From an uncultured Woeseiaceae bacterium (GTDB taxonomy: Bacteria > Pseudomonadota > Gammaproteobacteria > Steroidobacterales > Woeseiaceae), in contig CALZMQ010000005.1 of the NCBI GenBank assembly GCA_945788625.1, forward strand, positions 1 through 64,000: DNA of 64,000 nucleotides, written 5' to 3'. How positions within the stretch are numbered: position 1 is the stretch's first letter; each line of letters begins with the position of its first letter. The notes under the pieces were generated by a model. The model saw nothing but the letters and a program-made list of their open reading frames with translations, made no database searches and was not told where the DNA came from. Below are positions 62,613-64,000 of this stretch, one piece after another. A program made the position numbers and the translations under genes.

Positions 62613-64000
62613 GTGAGTTCCCCATTGAAGCTGCGACTAGACCATCGTAAGAATCTTCTGGCACTGCTGGTGCTGCTATGCGCAGCACCGGCTATGGCCG
62701 CGAATGGTTCCGCGGAGGCGCCGTTTCGGTTCTACACGGTACTCGACGGTTTGACTCAGTCCGCAGTCATCGACATCGAGCAGGACCAGGCGGGCTACCT
62801 CTGGTTCACGACCGCCCGCGGCCTCAATCGATACGACGGCAGGGAATTCGACCAATTCACGATCGCCGACGGACTGCCCGTCAATTCCCTGACGGCACTG
62901 CACGTCAGCGCGACGAACACCGTCTGGGTGGGCGACGCGCGTGGTGGCGTCACGATAGTTCATGGCGCGCGTGTCGTTCACACCGTAGAGCCGAACGCGG
63001 AGATGGACGGGCCGGTACTGGATATCGAAATAGTAGACGACCGCAAGTTTGCCGTAATGGGAAGCGGAGAAATTGCCGAAATCGTCAGCGACGAAACCGG
63101 CTACCGGATCGAACACCTGGTCGGGAACGAGGTATCTGGAATTACAGGTCTGTCCGTACATGGACGAGACGTCTGGGTCGAATCGCAAAACGGACTTTAT
63201 CGGTTGACTTACGAAGGCGAGCCCGGGCTCGAGCTAATGTCTGAGTCAATTCGGAAAATCCACACGGATTCGACTGGCGCGCTCTGGGTTGTCGACGATG
63301 AAGGAGCGGTTGGGACCTGGCAGGACGACAAGTTCGATGAGGTCGCGAGGATCGAGTCGGAATACGAAATCGTCAGTCTGGTAATCGACAACGACGGGCT
63401 GGCCTGGGTTGCAACGAGCCACGAGCTATACAGTTTCAATGCACGACGCGAGGGTGCGGAGTACGGGGCGCCCTACGTGAAGCGATACCCCGGAATCGAC
63501 AACGTCACTTCGTTGTTTGTCGATAGCGAGAATTCACTGTGGCTATCGAGCGCTTCGCGTCTCATTCGCTTTCTCGGTGACCGTTTTCGGCACTTTCGGC
63601 TACGAACGGAATTCGATTCGGAAACGGTTTGGGCCATTAGTGAGGACAGGCACGGCCGATTCTGGTTTGGCACGCAGACCAAGTTGCTAATGCGGCAGCA
63701 CGATGAATCGTTGATTGTAGTCGGCAAAGAGCACGGACTTCCCGGCGGTCCGGTTCGTGACGTCGTCGCCGACGACGACGGTAATTTGTGGCTTGGCATC
63801 AGCGGGCACGGGCTGTTTCGTTTTGCTGTCGATGCGATGACGGCGACGCACGTTCGCTCCTCCGGAAACGCAAAAATTCTCGACATCGAGCTGCCAGATG
63901 ACGGCTCGATATGGTTCTCGACGCTCGATTCCGGCGTATACCGTTATCAGCCGCATGATGAGTCGATGACCGTTTTCGAAACGCCGGAAGGAACGTCTGT
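62613..64000 (+). CDS. Beta-propeller sensor protein, partial (two-component regulator propeller)
   Basis: The first 460 or so residues of a large secreted or periplasmic sensor; the frame is open at the window end. A signal peptide (NLLALLVLLCAAPAMA) is followed by repeated two-component regulator propeller blades: QDQAGYLWFTTARGLNRYDG, TNTVWVGDARGG, DENSLWLSSASRLIRF-like and DGNLWLGISGHGLFRF. Such domains usually precede a membrane helix with a histidine kinase, GGDEF or HTH output; that part is outside. The start is uncertain: GTG 62613, or TTG 62625 with GTGAG about 7 nt upstream. It is divergent from the diguanylate cyclase. Confidence 0.82.
   Translation, partial: MSSPLKLRLDHRKNLLALLVLLCAAPAMAANGSAEAPFRFYTVLDGLTQSAVIDIEQDQAGYLWFTTARGLNRYDGREFDQFTIADGLPVNSLTALHVSATNTVWVGDARGGVTIVHGARVVHTVEPNAEMDGPVLDIEIVDDRKFAVMGSGEIAEIVSDETGYRIEHLVGNEVSGITGLSVHGRDVWVESQNGLYRLTYEGEPGLELMSESIRKIHTDSTGALWVVDDEGAVGTWQDDKFDEVARIESEYEIVSLVIDNDGLAWVATSHELYSFNARREGAEYGAPYVKRYPGIDNVTSLFVDSENSLWLSSASRLIRFLGDRFRHFRLRTEFDSETVWAISEDRHGRFWFGTQTKLLMRQHDESLIVVGKEHGLPGGPVRDVVADDDGNLWLGISGHGLFRFAVDAMTATHVRSSGNAKILDIELPDDGSIWFSTLDSGVYRYQPHDESMTVFETPEGTS

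Overview
The window is a dense, protein-coding chromosomal segment of a Gammaproteobacterium. Pointers are a FabR-type TetR repressor, YceH, a TolB-like/TPR protein whose N-terminus resembles those of marine-sediment Woeseia-type bacteria, and Rnf/PFOR genes implying at least facultative anaerobic metabolism. The lineage is an inference from protein flavour, not from rRNA; no rRNA, tRNA, CRISPR array or recognisable transposase was seen.

Region 1 (1-5.9 kb): a truncated acyl-CoA dehydrogenase divergent from a FabR-like repressor with a palindromic operator between them; an unknown 476-aa protein; then a 1,860-bp unit bounded by two 140-bp near-identical direct repeats. The unit holds an arylamine N-acetyltransferase and a small orphan gene preceded by a class I cyclic-di-GMP riboswitch. 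The left repeat contains a 19-codon stub of the host-attachment-like gene that is intact after the right repeat.

Region 2 (6-20.7 kb): envelope and hydrolase genes. These are a secreted metallo-beta-lactamase-fold protein, a YiiX-like amidase with its Xre regulator, a PspA/membrane-protein pair, a cPLA2-like phospholipase, a lipoprotein, an NlpC/P60 hydrolase, a metallophosphoesterase, and three unknowns. One of these is a Gly/Ala-rich 570-aa protein directly followed by a small HExxH protein resembling anthrax lethal-factor protease domains.

Region 3 (20.8-34.7 kb): a five-sensor sigma-54 activator, a MarR regulator, YceH coupled to a NYN-LOTUS nuclease, a giant secreted esterase with thrombospondin type 3 and FG-GAP repeats, a small secreted protein, a cyclic-2,3-diphosphoglycerate-synthetase-like GTPase, and a TolB/TPR membrane protein.

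Region 4 (34.9-47.1 kb, plus strand): one probable operon rnfB-nifJ-rnfC-rnfD-rnfG-rnfE-rnfA, then a small Cys-rich membrane protein that looks NqrM-like, a ferredoxin-NADP reductase and a DapA-family aldolase. A 1,651-aa pyruvate:ferredoxin oxidoreductase sits between rnfB and rnfC.

Region 5 (47.1-61.4 kb, minus strand): a ten-gene, mostly start-stop-overlapping operon of the reductive purine (2,8-dioxopurine) degradation type: ygfK, ssnA, FAD subunit, fused xanthine-dehydrogenase-like subunit, a PLP enzyme, ygeY, ygeW, carbamate kinase and a threonine-synthase-like enzyme. The two operons converge and overlap by 12 bp. The inferred logic is that purine breakdown would give carbamoyl phosphate (ATP by carbamate kinase) and pyruvate; PFOR would turn pyruvate into acetyl-CoA and reduced ferredoxin; Rnf and the reductase would use that ferredoxin. 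Region 6 (61.5-64 kb) has a GAF-GGDEF diguanylate cyclase upstream of the purine operon and the start of a beta-propeller sensor protein that runs off the window.
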